From: Actinomycetota bacterium
GTDB lineage: Bacteria; Actinomycetota; Acidimicrobiia; Acidimicrobiales; CAIXPF01
DNA: 32,540 nucleotides
NCBI GenBank assembly: GCA_016870475.1
Contig: VGBO01000026.1
Span: 1-32,540 of the forward strand
Direction of reading: 5' to 3'
A model generated the notes under the pieces. That model saw nothing but the letters and a program-made list of their open reading frames with translations. It ran no database searches and had not been told where the DNA came from. The stretch's first letter is position 1. Every line of letters starts with the position of its first letter. The translations under genes were made by a program, and so were the position numbers. Shown here in pieces: positions 14,138 through 22,050 of this stretch.

Positions 14138-14683
14138 ATGGTGAGCATCGGCACGCTTCTCGTCCTCGTGTTCCTCGTCGGCATGTGGATCGCGCTCCTC
14201 GCGGGGCCGGTCATCCAGAGGAACGCCGCCGGACGGGGAGGTGATCCGATTGGCGCCCTGCTGCGCCGACTCGCCAGCCGCGACCGCTCCGTGCTCGACC
14301 GGCCGGGCGGCCTGCCGCTGCAGGACCGCACGTGGTTCGCCCAGGCGATCGAGCCGACCACGGTGGTCGGTGGAGCCCGGCCTGCGCCACGCCGTCCGAG
14401 CGGACGGTCGCGAGCCGCCGCGCGCCGCCGCCGTCAGATCCTGACGGGCCTTGGTGCGGTGTCGACGCTGTCGCTGCTGCTGTGGATCGCCGGCATCGGG
14501 GTCTTCGGGTTCCTGTTCGTGCTCAGCCTCCTGCTCCTCGTGGGGTACCTCGGTGCGATGCTGTACCTCTTCCAGCTGCACGCCGAACGTGAGATGAAGG
14601 TCGCCTTCCTCCCGCACCAGGGGCCGGTCCGGGCACCGACCGCGCTCGACGACTACCGCAGGACGGCACAGGGTCGTCGCTGA
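14138..14683 (+). CDS. Uncharacterised membrane protein with N-terminal and central transmembrane helices
   Basis: I do not recognise this 181-aa protein. An N-terminal hydrophobic helix (IGTLLVLVFLVGMWIALLAGPVI) is followed by about 80 polar, Arg-rich residues (RRPSGRSRAAARRRR). Then come two closely spaced helices (LTGLGAVSTLSLLLWIAGIGVF and LFVLSLLLLVGYLGAMLYLF) and a short hydrophilic tail. The basic linker suggests a cytoplasmic loop, possibly binding nucleic acid or anionic lipid. The ATG at 14138 has a GGGGAAGGA site 5-13 nt upstream; the adjacent in-frame GTG at 14141 is possible. It stands alone between moaC and a tRNA gene, behind a long leader. No function is proposed. Confidence 0.75.
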   Translation: MVSIGTLLVLVFLVGMWIALLAGPVIQRNAAGRGGDPIGALLRRLASRDRSVLDRPGGLPLQDRTWFAQAIEPTTVVGGARPAPRRPSGRSRAAARRRRQILTGLGAVSTLSLLLWIAGIGVFGFLFVLSLLLLVGYLGAMLYLFQLHAEREMKVAFLPHQGPVRAPTALDDYRRTAQGRR

Positions 14684-14718
14684 CACCCCGGCTTGGTCCC
14701 CGGTGGTGACGGGTCGGC

Positions 14719-14724
14719 TAACAT
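14719..14724 (+). promoter_or_regulatory. Candidate -10 box TAACAT for tRNA-Ala
   Basis: TAACAT lies 12 nt before the mature tRNA 5' end, so transcription would start about 6 nt upstream of it. A TTGGTC at 14693-14698 is a possible but widely spaced -35 element (20 nt). Confidence 0.5.
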
Positions 14725-14736
14725 GTCCGGGCCCGT

Positions 14737-14813
14737 GGGGGTGTAGCTCAGTTGGCTAGAGCGCTACGTTCGCAACGTAGAGGTCGTGGGTTCGATTCCC
14801 ATCACCTCCACCA
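14737..14813 (+). tRNA. tRNA-Ala (anticodon CGC)
   Basis: The cloverleaf folds as follows: acceptor GGGGGTG with CACCTCC, including the G3-U70 pair that identifies alanine tRNAs; D-arm GCTC/GAGC; anticodon stem CTACG/CGTAG with loop TTCGCAA, giving anticodon CGC; T-arm GTGGG-TTCGATT-CCCAT. Discriminator A is followed by an encoded CCA at 14811-14813. It reads the GCG codon, which is abundant in these genes. Confidence 0.96.
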
Positions 14814-14820
14814 CGATCGG

Positions 14821-14863
14821 GAACCGGTACCGGTGCGGCCATGAGTCCCCCCGGTACCGGTTC
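14821..14863 (+). repeat. 13-bp perfect inverted repeat spanning the start codon of the next gene
   Basis: GAACCGGTACCGG (14821-14833) and CCGGTACCGGTTC (14851-14863) are exact reverse complements separated by 17 nt. The predicted hairpin starts 8 nt after the tRNA CCA and holds the ATG at 14841 in its loop. Each arm also contains its own palindrome (CCGGTACCGG). It may terminate the tRNA transcript, block translation of the downstream gene, or bind a protein. Confidence 0.7.
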
Positions 14864-16160
14864 TGCCGCGTCCGGGCCCGTCATCGGGCTCGTCGGCGTG
14901 GTGCACGTGGACGATCTCGAGCGGTCGCTCGTTGCCCGGGTCGTCGAGGCCGAACTCCGCCGCCGTCTGCCCGGGCACACGTTCCGGTGGTTCACGCCGG
15001 TCCCACCCGGTGCGCGCAGCCGGCGCATCGACCCGCACGCCGACGCGCTCGGGGACTGGGGCGAGGCCACCGTCGCCCGGCTCTCGGCGCTCGTCGACGC
15101 AACCGTCGCGGTCGGCCCGGACATCCACGACGACCCGGCCCGCTGCCTCTGGCGGGAGGGACTCCGGGACGACGGCGTCCGGTTCGCTGCCCCCTGGCAG
15201 ATCCTCGCCGGCGGACTCGGGCCGGCGTCGGGGATCCCCCACGCCTGGGCCGCCGTCTCGGTCCCCGTCGTCCCGGGACCCGAGCTCGCCGCTCGGATCG
15301 GGGACGTGGCGGAGGGGCTGCTCGCACGCGGTGTCGCCCGGCCCGGGGACGCGGAACGTCTGGCGGCTGCGGGCATCTCCGTGCCGGTCGAGATCGTCGG
15401 TGACCCGCTCGTCGTCGTCGACCGGCTATTCGCCGACGACGTGCTCGCCGAGCGGCGGGCGATGTTGCGACTCCTCGACATCCTGCCGGAGGGGGAGTAC
15501 CGGGTCGTGGGCGTCGACGGCGTCGAGGCGCTCGCCGAGGTGGTCGCGACGGTCGTCGCCGCAGACGCCCGGTCGGTGCGTGAGGTCGTCGTCGTCGACA
15601 CCGACGGGGGAGAGGCCGGCCGAGCGCTCGTGCGCTCGCTCGCCGAGACGCTCGGACGTGCCGTCCGTCGGGTCCCCGCCGCGGCCGGGGTGCAGGACGC
15701 CGTCGCGGTGCTGGCCGGTGCCGCCGACCACGTCGTGGCCGACGGCGCGGTGAGGTCGGTCCTCGATCTCTACCGGGTCCCACCCGCACCGGGCACAGCG
15801 GTGCCAGATACGCCCGACGATCCGATCGAGGTCCGCCGCGCCCGGATCGATCGCCACTTCGACGACCTCGCGGCGGCGCTCGGCCGGGCCACCGGCGGAG
15901 GACCCGACGAAGCGGGCGCCCGGGTCGCCCGCCTTCAGGCCGATCTCGAGGCTGCCTGCCGACGGGCGGAGGAGGCCGAGCGGCGTCTGATCCACGATCG
16001 TCGGGTGCTCGCTGCGGCGATGCGGCAACGACAGGCGGAGCTCGAACGGCGCGCCCGTGACGCCGAGGCATCCGTCGCTGCTCTGCTCGCTACCCGCACG
16101 TTCCGCTGGTCGGCCCGTGTGCGCGCGGTCGTCGGGAGGATCCGGCGGCGGACGCCGTGA
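14841..16160 (+). CDS. Polysaccharide pyruvyltransferase-like protein with C-terminal coiled coil
   Basis: This 439-aa protein has features reminiscent of the polysaccharide pyruvyltransferase (CsaB) fold. These include an N-terminal LVARVVEAELRRRLPGHTF block, a central VAVGPDIHDDP segment where the family has a V-V-G-G-G region, and the pattern RPGDAERLAAAGISVPVEIVGDPLVVV that matches R-D-x-x-S...V-x-D-P of that family. Residues 340-415 form a charged coiled coil (RLQADLEAACRRAEEAERRL...), ending in a TRTFRWSARVRAVVGRIRR tail seen on many surface-glycan glycosyltransferases. It overlaps the following GT2 gene by 4 bp. The ATG lies within a hairpin loop. The assignment is tentative; it could be another GT-B-like protein. 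Confidence 0.6.
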   Translation: MSPPGTGSAASGPVIGLVGVVHVDDLERSLVARVVEAELRRRLPGHTFRWFTPVPPGARSRRIDPHADALGDWGEATVARLSALVDATVAVGPDIHDDPARCLWREGLRDDGVRFAAPWQILAGGLGPASGIPHAWAAVSVPVVPGPELAARIGDVAEGLLARGVARPGDAERLAAAGISVPVEIVGDPLVVVDRLFADDVLAERRAMLRLLDILPEGEYRVVGVDGVEALAEVVATVVAADARSVREVVVVDTDGGEAGRALVRSLAETLGRAVRRVPAAAGVQDAVAVLAGAADHVVADGAVRSVLDLYRVPPAPGTAVPDTPDDPIEVRRARIDRHFDDLAAALGRATGGGPDEAGARVARLQADLEAACRRAEEAERRLIHDRRVLAAAMRQRQAELERRARDAEASVAALLATRTFRWSARVRAVVGRIRRRTP

Positions 16161-17239
16161 CCGTGCCGGTCGACGCCTCCGGACCGGTTCCGGACGTGAG
16201 CGTGGTCGTCGTCGCCTTCCGGAGCGGGCAGCACCTCGACGCTGCGCTCGGGGCGCTCTCCACGGCGGCCGCCGCTCCGACCTTCGAGGTCGTCCTCGTC
16301 GACAACGCCTGCCCGGACGGCAGCGGGGTGCAGGCCGCGGCGGCGCACCCGTGGGTGCGTCTCGTCCGCTCCGATCGGAACACCGGGTTCGGCGGGGGGT
16401 GCGAGCTCGGCGTGCTCGCCGCCCGGGCCGACGTCATCTGCCTGCTCAACCCCGACGTCGAGGTGGAGGCGGGGTGGCTCGGGCCGTTGCTCGACGGCCT
16501 CGACGCGGGTGCTGCGGCCGTCGCGTCGGTCGCCGTCGACAGGGGAGGTCGGGTCCTCGAGGCGGGGGCGGGGATCTACGGCGATGCCGAGGAGCCGTGG
16601 ACGGCCCCCTGCACCGAGGCGGCGGATCGGAGCGTGGACTACGCGTCGGCCGCCTGCCTGGCGTTGCGCCGTTCGACGTTCCGACGGGTCGGTGGGTTCC
16701 GTGCGGAGTACTGGCCGGCGTATTTCGAGGACGTCGATCTCGGCGTCCGGCTGCTGCCGCTCGGCGGGGTCCGGGTGGTGGCGGCGAGTCGGATCCTGCA
16801 CCACGTCGGCGGTGACGGCGCGCTCGCTGCCGCCGCGGCCCCCGTCTTCGCCCGCCACCATGCACGCTTCTTGGACCTGGTCCCCCGCCGAGCCCTGCGC
16901 GGCGGGTCGGGTCGACAGGTCGCCCTGCTCGACGACGGATCGGATCGGGTCGTCGCGGCGCTCGAGCGGTGGAGAGCGGCGTCGGCCGAGGTCGAGTTGG
17001 TCGTCGTCGTCCCCGCCGCGGGGCGGGCGCGCGACCTCGCCCCGGCGGCGGGACGTTGCAGCGCGGCGGTCGTGGTCGGCCCGGTCGAGCAGGCGCTCGA
17101 GGAGCGCTGGGGCGAGCTCGACACGGTCGTCGTGGTCGACGCCGCCGAGGCGCTCGCGCACGAGTCGGTGTTGACGCGGAGTCAGCCACAGGCACGTGTC
17201 GTCACCGTCGGTGGCGACGACGTGCCGCTCGGTGTTTGA
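16157..17239 (+). CDS. GT2-family glycosyltransferase (rhamnosyltransferase-like)
   Basis: This 360-aa protein has a GT-A fold: PDVSVVVVAFRSG at the N-terminus, VVLVDNACPDGS, RSDRNTGFGGGCELGV, the NPD variant of the DxD metal motif in CLLNPDVEV, and the catalytic-base region YWPAYFEDVDLGVRL. These are typical of GT2 enzymes that add rhamnose or related sugars to cell-envelope glycans. Beyond about residue 260 there is an extra Val/Ala-rich domain of unknown role. The GTG at 16157 overlaps the upstream stop as GTGA, so it is coupled to the pyruvyltransferase-like gene, and both probably act on a surface polysaccharide. Donor and acceptor are unknown. Confidence 0.87.
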   Translation: MTVPVDASGPVPDVSVVVVAFRSGQHLDAALGALSTAAAAPTFEVVLVDNACPDGSGVQAAAAHPWVRLVRSDRNTGFGGGCELGVLAARADVICLLNPDVEVEAGWLGPLLDGLDAGAAAVASVAVDRGGRVLEAGAGIYGDAEEPWTAPCTEAADRSVDYASAACLALRRSTFRRVGGFRAEYWPAYFEDVDLGVRLLPLGGVRVVAASRILHHVGGDGALAAAAAPVFARHHARFLDLVPRRALRGGSGRQVALLDDGSDRVVAALERWRAASAEVELVVVVPAAGRARDLAPAAGRCSAAVVVGPVEQALEERWGELDTVVVVDAAEALAHESVLTRSQPQARVVTVGGDDVPLGV

Positions 17240-17445
17240 TCGACTGGAAACAACGGAAAACCGTGCATTTCCGGCGCACTACGACCCAAAGGAAATGCCC
17301 GCTCCCGGTGGCGCGAGGTGTTGCGATCGCCTACCGTGCCCCCACGGCGTCGTCCCCTGACGACACCGCAGACCGACCGGGAAAACGCCACCTCGGTGGA
17401 CGGCTCCAGGTCCGGCCCGGCCGGGGTGAGCGGATGGTCCCTACG
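17240..17445. other. Intergenic stretch with several small inverted repeats
   Basis: About 205 bp with no convincing ORF. It starts with the least GC-rich sequence in the window. Structures visible are GCATTTCC (17265-17272) / GGAAATGC (17291-17298); a hairpin CCGTG-CCCC-CACGG (17334-17347); and GTCGTC-CCCT-GACGAC (17349-17364), the last two adjacent. They may be terminators of the GT2 transcript or a small structured RNA. A TACCGT box at 17332-17337 is not followed by a start codon at leaderless distance. Confidence 0.45.
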
Positions 17446-17479
17446 GACCGACCGCCCCCGGTCGGGAACCCGGTCGGTC
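17446..17479. terminator. Hairpin at the 3' end of the CoA-transferase gene
   Basis: GACCGACCG (17446-17454) and CGGTCGGTC (17471-17479) form a perfect 9-bp stem around a 16-nt loop. Most of the minus-strand stop codon lies in the right arm. It could also stop plus-strand transcripts from the GT2 gene. Confidence 0.55.
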
Positions 17480-18665
17480 AGAACGCTCCGTCGGCGCGGA
17501 GGGCCTCGATCGCCGCCCAGTCGAAGCCCGCCTCGAGGAGGACGTCCTCGGTGTGTGCACCGAGCTCGGGTGCGACGACCCCCGGTTCGGCCGGGGTGGC
17601 GCTGAAGCGGATCGGGGAGCCGATGATCGTGATCTCCCCCCGGTCCGGGTGCTCGGCTCGTACCAGGTACCCGTTCTCCCACGCCTGGGGGTCGGCGACG
17701 ACGGCCGCATAGTCCTGCACCGGCGCCCACCGCTGGCCCTCGGCCCGCAGACGGTCGGCCCACTCCGCCGAGGTGCGCCGGAGGAAGATCGTCTCGAGTT
17801 CCTTCAGCAGCTCGGCGAGGTCCGCCGGGTCCATGAAGAGCTTGGCGTAGCGCGGGTCCTCGGTAAGGTCCGGTCGGTCGATCGCCCTCGTGAACCCCGC
17901 CCAGTTCGCGGTTGGCACGCCGACGACGGCGATCCACCCGTCGGAGGTCCGGAACAGGCGGTAGATCGATGCGATCAGCGGATGCCCGAGGTTCGGCCGA
18001 CCCGGCTGTCGACCGCTCAGCAGGTACGCCGTGATCTCCGACGCCTGCGCCCAGATCTGTCCGCCGTAGAGAGAGACGTCGACCCGCTGGCCGATGCCGG
18101 TCCGTTCCCGGTGGAACAGCGCAGTGAGCACGCCGATGACGAGGTTCTGTGCGCCGGCGTGGTCGGCGATCACGGCGGCGACCGGCGTGGGGTCCCCGCC
18201 GTCGACCCCCGTCGCCGAGATGAGACCGCCGACCGCCTGACCGGCGAGGTCGGCACCCTCCCGTGTGGCATCGGGCCCGACCGGACCGAAGGCGCTGCCC
18301 GCGCCGTAGACGAGTCTCGGGTTGATCGCCGAGAGCTCCTCGTAGCCGAGCCCCCACTCCTCCATGGTGCCGGGCTTGAAGTTCGACAGGATCACGTCGG
18401 CGGTGCGGACGAGCCCCTCGAGCGCCCGCTTCCCGCCGGGGGTGCGCAGGTCGAGGGTGATCCCCCGCTTGCCGCGGTTGCAGAGCTCGAAGTACCCGCT
18501 GCGGGGTTCACCGGGCGCGGCGGGGATCCACCGGGCGAGGTCGCCCACCCCGGGGAGTTCGACCTTCACCACGTCCGCACCGAGGTCGGCGAGCAGGACG
18601 CCCGCCTGCGGCCCCTGCACGATGATGGTGAGGTCGAGGACCTTGATGCCGTCGAGTGCGCCCAT
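17478..18665 (-). CDS. Class III (CaiB/BaiF/Frc-type) CoA-transferase
   Basis: This 395-aa protein begins MGALDGIKVLDLT and shows the family blocks LLADLGADVVKVELPG, SGYFELCNRGKRGITLDL, VILSNFKPGTMEEWGLGYEEL and NPRLVYGAGSAFG. The aspartate in the PVAAVIADHAGAQNL block is the best candidate for the catalytic Asp that forms the acyl anhydride. Family members move CoA between carboxylic acids (formyl/oxalyl, carnitine, 2-methylacyl racemases). The substrate cannot be told. The ATG at 18665 is preferred to the ORF-track ATG at 18674 because a CAGAAT box stands 7 nt upstream and homology starts immediately. It is divergent from the glycosylase gene. Confidence 0.9.
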   Translation of the reverse strand: MGALDGIKVLDLTIIVQGPQAGVLLADLGADVVKVELPGVGDLARWIPAAPGEPRSGYFELCNRGKRGITLDLRTPGGKRALEGLVRTADVILSNFKPGTMEEWGLGYEELSAINPRLVYGAGSAFGPVGPDATREGADLAGQAVGGLISATGVDGGDPTPVAAVIADHAGAQNLVIGVLTALFHRERTGIGQRVDVSLYGGQIWAQASEITAYLLSGRQPGRPNLGHPLIASIYRLFRTSDGWIAVVGVPTANWAGFTRAIDRPDLTEDPRYAKLFMDPADLAELLKELETIFLRRTSAEWADRLRAEGQRWAPVQDYAAVVADPQAWENGYLVRAEHPDRGEITIIGSPIRFSATPAEPGVVAPELGAHTEDVLLEAGFDWAAIEALRADGAF

Positions 18666-18672
18666 GGGGGAC

Positions 18673-18678
18673 ATTCTG
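18673..18678 (-). promoter_or_regulatory. Leaderless-type -10 box CAGAAT for the CoA-transferase gene
   Basis: CAGAAT on the minus strand is followed by 7 nt and then the ATG at 18665. The same hexamer precedes crtZ. Confidence 0.45.
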
Positions 18679-18741
18679 CTGTCCGGCCCGGCCGCGTGCT
18701 GCGCTCGTGGCGGTGTGCCCCTCGCCGTCGCATCCGGTGGC

Positions 18742-18747
18742 TACCGT
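18742..18747 (+). promoter_or_regulatory. Leaderless-type -10 box TACCGT for the glycosylase gene
   Basis: TACCGT is followed by 7 nt and then the GTG at 18755. Confidence 0.5.
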
Positions 18748-18754
18748 CGGGCCC

Positions 18755-19759
18755 GTGCAGCCCGCAGTCGTCACCCGCCGGACCGTGGTGGACCTCGACT
18801 TCGAGCCGGACCTCGTCACCGTCCGGCACGCCATCGACGGCACGGTGGTGGGCGATCGTGCGGGGCGGGAGCTCCGGTGGGCGACGGTGACCCCGGTCGG
18901 CATCGGGTCCCTGCACCTCCGCCGCTCCGATGCCCGACGCGTTGAGGTCACCGCCTTCGGCGCCGGTGCGGACTGGCTCGTCGAGCAGACCCCGCGGCTG
19001 CTCGGCGCCGCCGACGACGTCGAGGAGCTGCGTCGCGACCTCCTCCCGCCGCAGCTCGCCCGGCGTCCGGTGCCGCGGATCGGCCGGACCGACCGGGTCG
19101 TGGAGTCGATGGTCCCCGCCGTGCTCGGCCAGAAGGTCCAGGCGACGCTCGCCAACCGGTCGCTCCGACTGCTGGCGGCACGGTTCGGCGATGCCGCTCC
19201 CGGGCCGGGAGAGCTCCGGGCCACCCCGTCCGCCGCACGACTCGCCGACCTCGCCGTCCACGACCTGCACCGGTGTGGGGTGGAACGCAAACGGGGAGAC
19301 ACGATCCGGCGCGCGGCGCGCCTCGCGTTCCGACTCGAGGAGGCGGCCGGGCTCGGACCGGAGGTGCTCGAGGCGCGGTTGCGTGCCGTCCCGGGCATCG
19401 GCCCGTGGACGTCCGCCCTCGTCCGCCTCGGCGCCACCGGCGATCCCGACGCGGTGGAGGTGGGCGACTTCCATCTGCCGAACACCGTCTGCTGGGCCCT
19501 CGCCGGTGAGGAACGCGGCGACGACCGGCGGATGCTCGAACTCCTCGAGCCCTTCCGCGGGCACCGCGGGCGGGTCGTCCGGATGATCAGCGCGCTCGGC
19601 CTGCGTGCCCCACGCCGCGGCCCGCGTCTCGAACCCCTGCCGGTGGACCGGTACGACGGCCCCGACCGCGATGCCGTGTGGTTCCGTGACCGTGGCCCCG
19701 GCGGGGGTGGCTGGCGGGACCGCCCGCTCGATGCCGCCGCTCGCAGCCGCTCACGCTGA
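18755..19759 (+). CDS. HhH-GPD DNA glycosylase (3-methyladenine glycosylase II-like)
   Basis: This 334-aa protein resembles AlkA-type base-excision glycosylases that remove alkylated bases. The helix-hairpin-helix is seen as LRAVPGIGPWTSALVRL, followed by the catalytic Asp region DAVEVGDFHLPN. Upstream, a block PRIGRTDRVVESMVPAVLGQKVQ matches the helix that begins the HhH-GPD domain. The N-terminal 90 residues (RTVVDLDFEPDLVTV...) look like the beta-rich domain often found in front of it. There is no C-terminal 4Fe-4S cysteine cluster, so it is not of the EndoIII/MutY type. The GTG at 18755 is chosen from the -10 box. Lesion specificity is inferred from family. Confidence 0.85.
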   Translation: MQPAVVTRRTVVDLDFEPDLVTVRHAIDGTVVGDRAGRELRWATVTPVGIGSLHLRRSDARRVEVTAFGAGADWLVEQTPRLLGAADDVEELRRDLLPPQLARRPVPRIGRTDRVVESMVPAVLGQKVQATLANRSLRLLAARFGDAAPGPGELRATPSAARLADLAVHDLHRCGVERKRGDTIRRAARLAFRLEEAAGLGPEVLEARLRAVPGIGPWTSALVRLGATGDPDAVEVGDFHLPNTVCWALAGEERGDDRRMLELLEPFRGHRGRVVRMISALGLRAPRRGPRLEPLPVDRYDGPDRDAVWFRDRGPGGGGWRDRPLDAAARSRSR

Positions 19760-19765
19760 GAGCGG
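19747..19765. terminator. Hairpin between convergent glycosylase and phosphoribosyltransferase genes
   Basis: CCGCTC and GAGCGG pair around the loop ACGCTGA, which contains the glycosylase stop codon. The other gene's stop begins 1 bp after the right arm. Confidence 0.45.
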
Positions 19766-20284
19766 TCAGTCCTTCTCCGAGGCGACGGTCGTGCCGGCCT
19801 TCGGCCCGGCGACCGGATCGTCCGCCGACCAGGGGAACAGGATCCACTTGTCGGTCTGCTTCCACACGTACTCGCAGGTGATCACCGAGTGCGGCTTCTC
19901 GTACAGCACCGCGGTGCGGACCTCGCCGACCTTGCCGGCGGTCATGTCGCGGACGAGCTGCAGGGTGTTCCCCGTGTCGGCGACGTCGTCGACGACGAGG
20001 AACTGCTTGTCCTCGAGATCGACGAGATCGAGGTAGGGGGGCAGCACGACCGGCACCTCGAGTCGGCTGTCGACGCCCGTGTAGTACTCGACGTTCATCA
20101 CGAAGGTGTTCTTCACCGAGAGGGCGTAGCCGATGCTCCCCGCCGGGATCAGGCCACCGCGCGCGATGGCGAGCACGACGTCGGGCTGGTAGCCGGATGT
20201 GGCGACCTGCTCCGCGAGCGACCGCACTGCCTCGCCGTAGACACTCCACGTCATGATCTCGTACTTGTCGGCGGGCTCGGACAC
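19766..20284 (-). CDS. Purine-type phosphoribosyltransferase family protein
   Basis: This 172-aa type I phosphoribosyltransferase contains the PRPP-binding loop VVDDVADTGNT, preceded by the hydrophobic strand QFLV. It also has the early LAIARGGLIPAG segment that carries the conserved Arg-Gly-Gly. Such proteins include xanthine/guanine/hypoxanthine phosphoribosyltransferases of purine salvage, but some small members have other roles, so the base is not assigned. The GTG at 20284 has a perfect AGGAGG 4 nt upstream. The long ORF reaching 20917 runs antisense and is out of frame with panB upstream of this point. It appears monocistronic. Confidence 0.85.
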   Translation of the reverse strand: MSEPADKYEIMTWSVYGEAVRSLAEQVATSGYQPDVVLAIARGGLIPAGSIGYALSVKNTFVMNVEYYTGVDSRLEVPVVLPPYLDLVDLEDKQFLVVDDVADTGNTLQLVRDMTAGKVGEVRTAVLYEKPHSVITCEYVWKQTDKWILFPWSADDPVAGPKAGTTVASEKD

Positions 20285-20309
20285 GGTTCCTCCTGGGGGG
20301 CGGGCGCCA

Positions 20310-20315
20310 ACGTTA
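20310..20315 (-). promoter_or_regulatory. Candidate -10 box TAACGT for the phosphoribosyltransferase gene
   Basis: TAACGT on the minus strand lies 25 nt before the GTG at 20284. The implied short leader contains AGGAGG, so this gene is a leadered exception in the window. Confidence 0.45.
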
Positions 20316-20340
20316 GATCGGGCGGACCCGGGCAACGCGG

Positions 20341-21180
20341 TCAGCCGTCGCGCAGGCGGTCCGCCACCTCGGCGGACACGTGGTAGGTCTCCGCGTCGGT
20401 GGGGAACGCGCCGGTTCGCACGTCCGCGGCGTAGCGGGCGATCGCCTCGGTGGCCGCCGCGCCGAGCTCGGCGTAGCGGCGCACGAACTTCGGGCGGACG
20501 CGGTCCTCGAACCCCAGCAGGTCGTGGAACACGAGCACCTGCCCGTCGCAGCCGGCGCCGGCGCCGATGCCGATCGTTGGCACGTCGATCGACGCCGTCA
20601 CCAGATCGGCGACGACGTCGGGAATGCCCTCGAGCACGATCGCGCAGCAACCGGCCTCGGCGAGGGCCACGGCGTCGGCGACGAGGGCACGTGCCGCATC
20701 CACATCCTTCGCCTGCACCCGAAAGCCGCCCATCGCATTGGTCGACTGCGGGGTGAGCCCGAGGTGGCCCATCACCGGGATCTCCGCGTCGAGGATGGCG
20801 CGGATCATCCGCAGCCGCTTGCGGCCCCCCTCGAGCTTCACGCAGGTGGCACCGGCCCGGACGAGGAGGGCGGCGTTGCGCACCGACTCCTCGACCGATA
20901 CGTGGTAGCTCATCCACGGCAGGTCGCCGATGACGAGCGCGGCCGGCCCGGCGCGGCGCACAGCGGCCACGTGGTAGGCGATGTCCTCGGTGCGGAGCTG
21001 GAGCGGGTCGTCGTACCCGAGCACCACCATCGCCACCGAGTCGCCGACGAGGATCAGGTCGACACCGGCGGCGTCGGCGACCCGTGCGCCGGGCGCGTCG
21101 TACGCCGTCACCATGACGAGCGGCGCAGCGCCGTCACGCACCTTGTGCCGGGCGAGCGCCGGCACGGTCAGAGCGGTCAT
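20341..21180 (-). CDS. panB: 3-methyl-2-oxobutanoate hydroxymethyltransferase
   Basis: This 279-aa PanB transfers a one-carbon unit from methylene-tetrahydrofolate to 2-oxoisovalerate, giving ketopantoate, the first step of pantothenate synthesis. Visible motifs are VMVTAYDAPGARVADAAGVDLILVGDSVAMVVLG with metal-binding Asp residues, GDLPWMSYH, VKLEGG, GHLGLTPQS and TIGIGAGAGCDGQVLVFHDLLG. Length is normal. The ATG at 21180 follows the panC stop by 12 bp with a GAGGA site, so it is the last gene of a DUF2520-panC-panB operon. Confidence 0.97.
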   Translation of the reverse strand: MTALTVPALARHKVRDGAAPLVMVTAYDAPGARVADAAGVDLILVGDSVAMVVLGYDDPLQLRTEDIAYHVAAVRRAGPAALVIGDLPWMSYHVSVEESVRNAALLVRAGATCVKLEGGRKRLRMIRAILDAEIPVMGHLGLTPQSTNAMGGFRVQAKDVDAARALVADAVALAEAGCCAIVLEGIPDVVADLVTASIDVPTIGIGAGAGCDGQVLVFHDLLGFEDRVRPKFVRRYAELGAAATEAIARYAADVRTGAFPTDAETYHVSAEVADRLRDG

Positions 21181-21192
21181 GTCGATCCGTCC

Positions 21193-22050
21193 TCAGTCCG
21201 CGTGGACACCAAGGTTGTCGATGAGTCGAGCCGGTCCCACCTGGGCCGCGACCAGCAGGCGCACCTCACCCCGCAGGGAGGCGGGTCGCTCGAGGGTGCG
21301 GGCATCGACGGCAGCCACGTAGTCCATCGTCGCACGTGGCTCACCGGCCAGCACGCTCGACATCGTCGCCTCGATCGCATCCGGTGACCGTTCGCCCGCG
21401 GCGATCGCCGCAGCGCCGGCGTCGAGGCAGTGCTTCAGCGCCGGCGCCGCCGCTCGGTCCTCGGGGCCGAGGTACACGTTGCGGCTCGACATCGCGAGCC
21501 CGTCGGCCTCCCGGATCGTCGGGCACCCGACGACGGTCACCGGGAACGACAGGTCGTGGGCCATGCGGCTCACGACGAGGAGCTGCTGGTAGTCCTTCTC
21601 GCCGAAGTACGCCCGGCACGCCCCGGCGATCGCGAACAACTTCGCGACGACCGTCGCCACCCCGTCGAAGTGACCCGGGCGGCTCGCACCGTCGAGGGTC
21701 GCGGTGATCTCCCGCACCGAGACCGTCGTGAGCACCGGCCCGGACGGGTACATCTCCTCGACGTCGGGGGCGAAAACGATGTCGACCCCGTGCGCCTTGG
21801 CCAGCGCGAGGTCGCCCTCGAGGTCACGGGGATAGGTCGAGAGGTCCTCGTGCGCAGCGAACTGCAACGGGTTCACGAAGATGGTGGCCGTCACTGAGCC
21901 GCACTCGGCTCGTGCGGCGTCCATGAGGCTCGCGTGCCCGGCATGGAGGTAGCCCATCGTGGGGACGAGCCCGATCGTGCGCCCGGCATGCCGCGCCTCG
22001 TCGTGCGCGGCGCGCACCTCGGCGATCGTGCGGAGCAGGCGGACCGTCAT
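21193..22050 (-). CDS. panC: Pantothenate synthetase
   Basis: This 285-aa enzyme ligates pantoate and beta-alanine with ATP. It shows the nucleotidyltransferase signature VPTMGYLHAGHASLMDAAR (HIGH-like HAGH), the FVNPLQFAAHEDLSTYPR block, YFGEKDYQQLLVVSRM and the KMSKS-like region LAMSSRNVYL. Length is normal. The ATG at 22050 overlaps the stop of the upstream DUF2520 gene as ATGA. panD, which makes beta-alanine, is not in the window. Confidence 0.97.
   Translation of the reverse strand: MTVRLLRTIAEVRAAHDEARHAGRTIGLVPTMGYLHAGHASLMDAARAECGSVTATIFVNPLQFAAHEDLSTYPRDLEGDLALAKAHGVDIVFAPDVEEMYPSGPVLTTVSVREITATLDGASRPGHFDGVATVVAKLFAIAGACRAYFGEKDYQQLLVVSRMAHDLSFPVTVVGCPTIREADGLAMSSRNVYLGPEDRAAAPALKHCLDAGAAAIAAGERSPDAIEATMSSVLAGEPRATMDYVAAVDARTLERPASLRGEVRLLVAAQVGPARLIDNLGVHAD

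Noticed and set aside
14737-14870. tRNA-Ala 3' end as an integration site with the repeat as att
   Set aside because: No integrase, no second copy of the tRNA end and no mobile genes are visible. The repeat is a local inverted repeat, not a duplicate of the tRNA tail.
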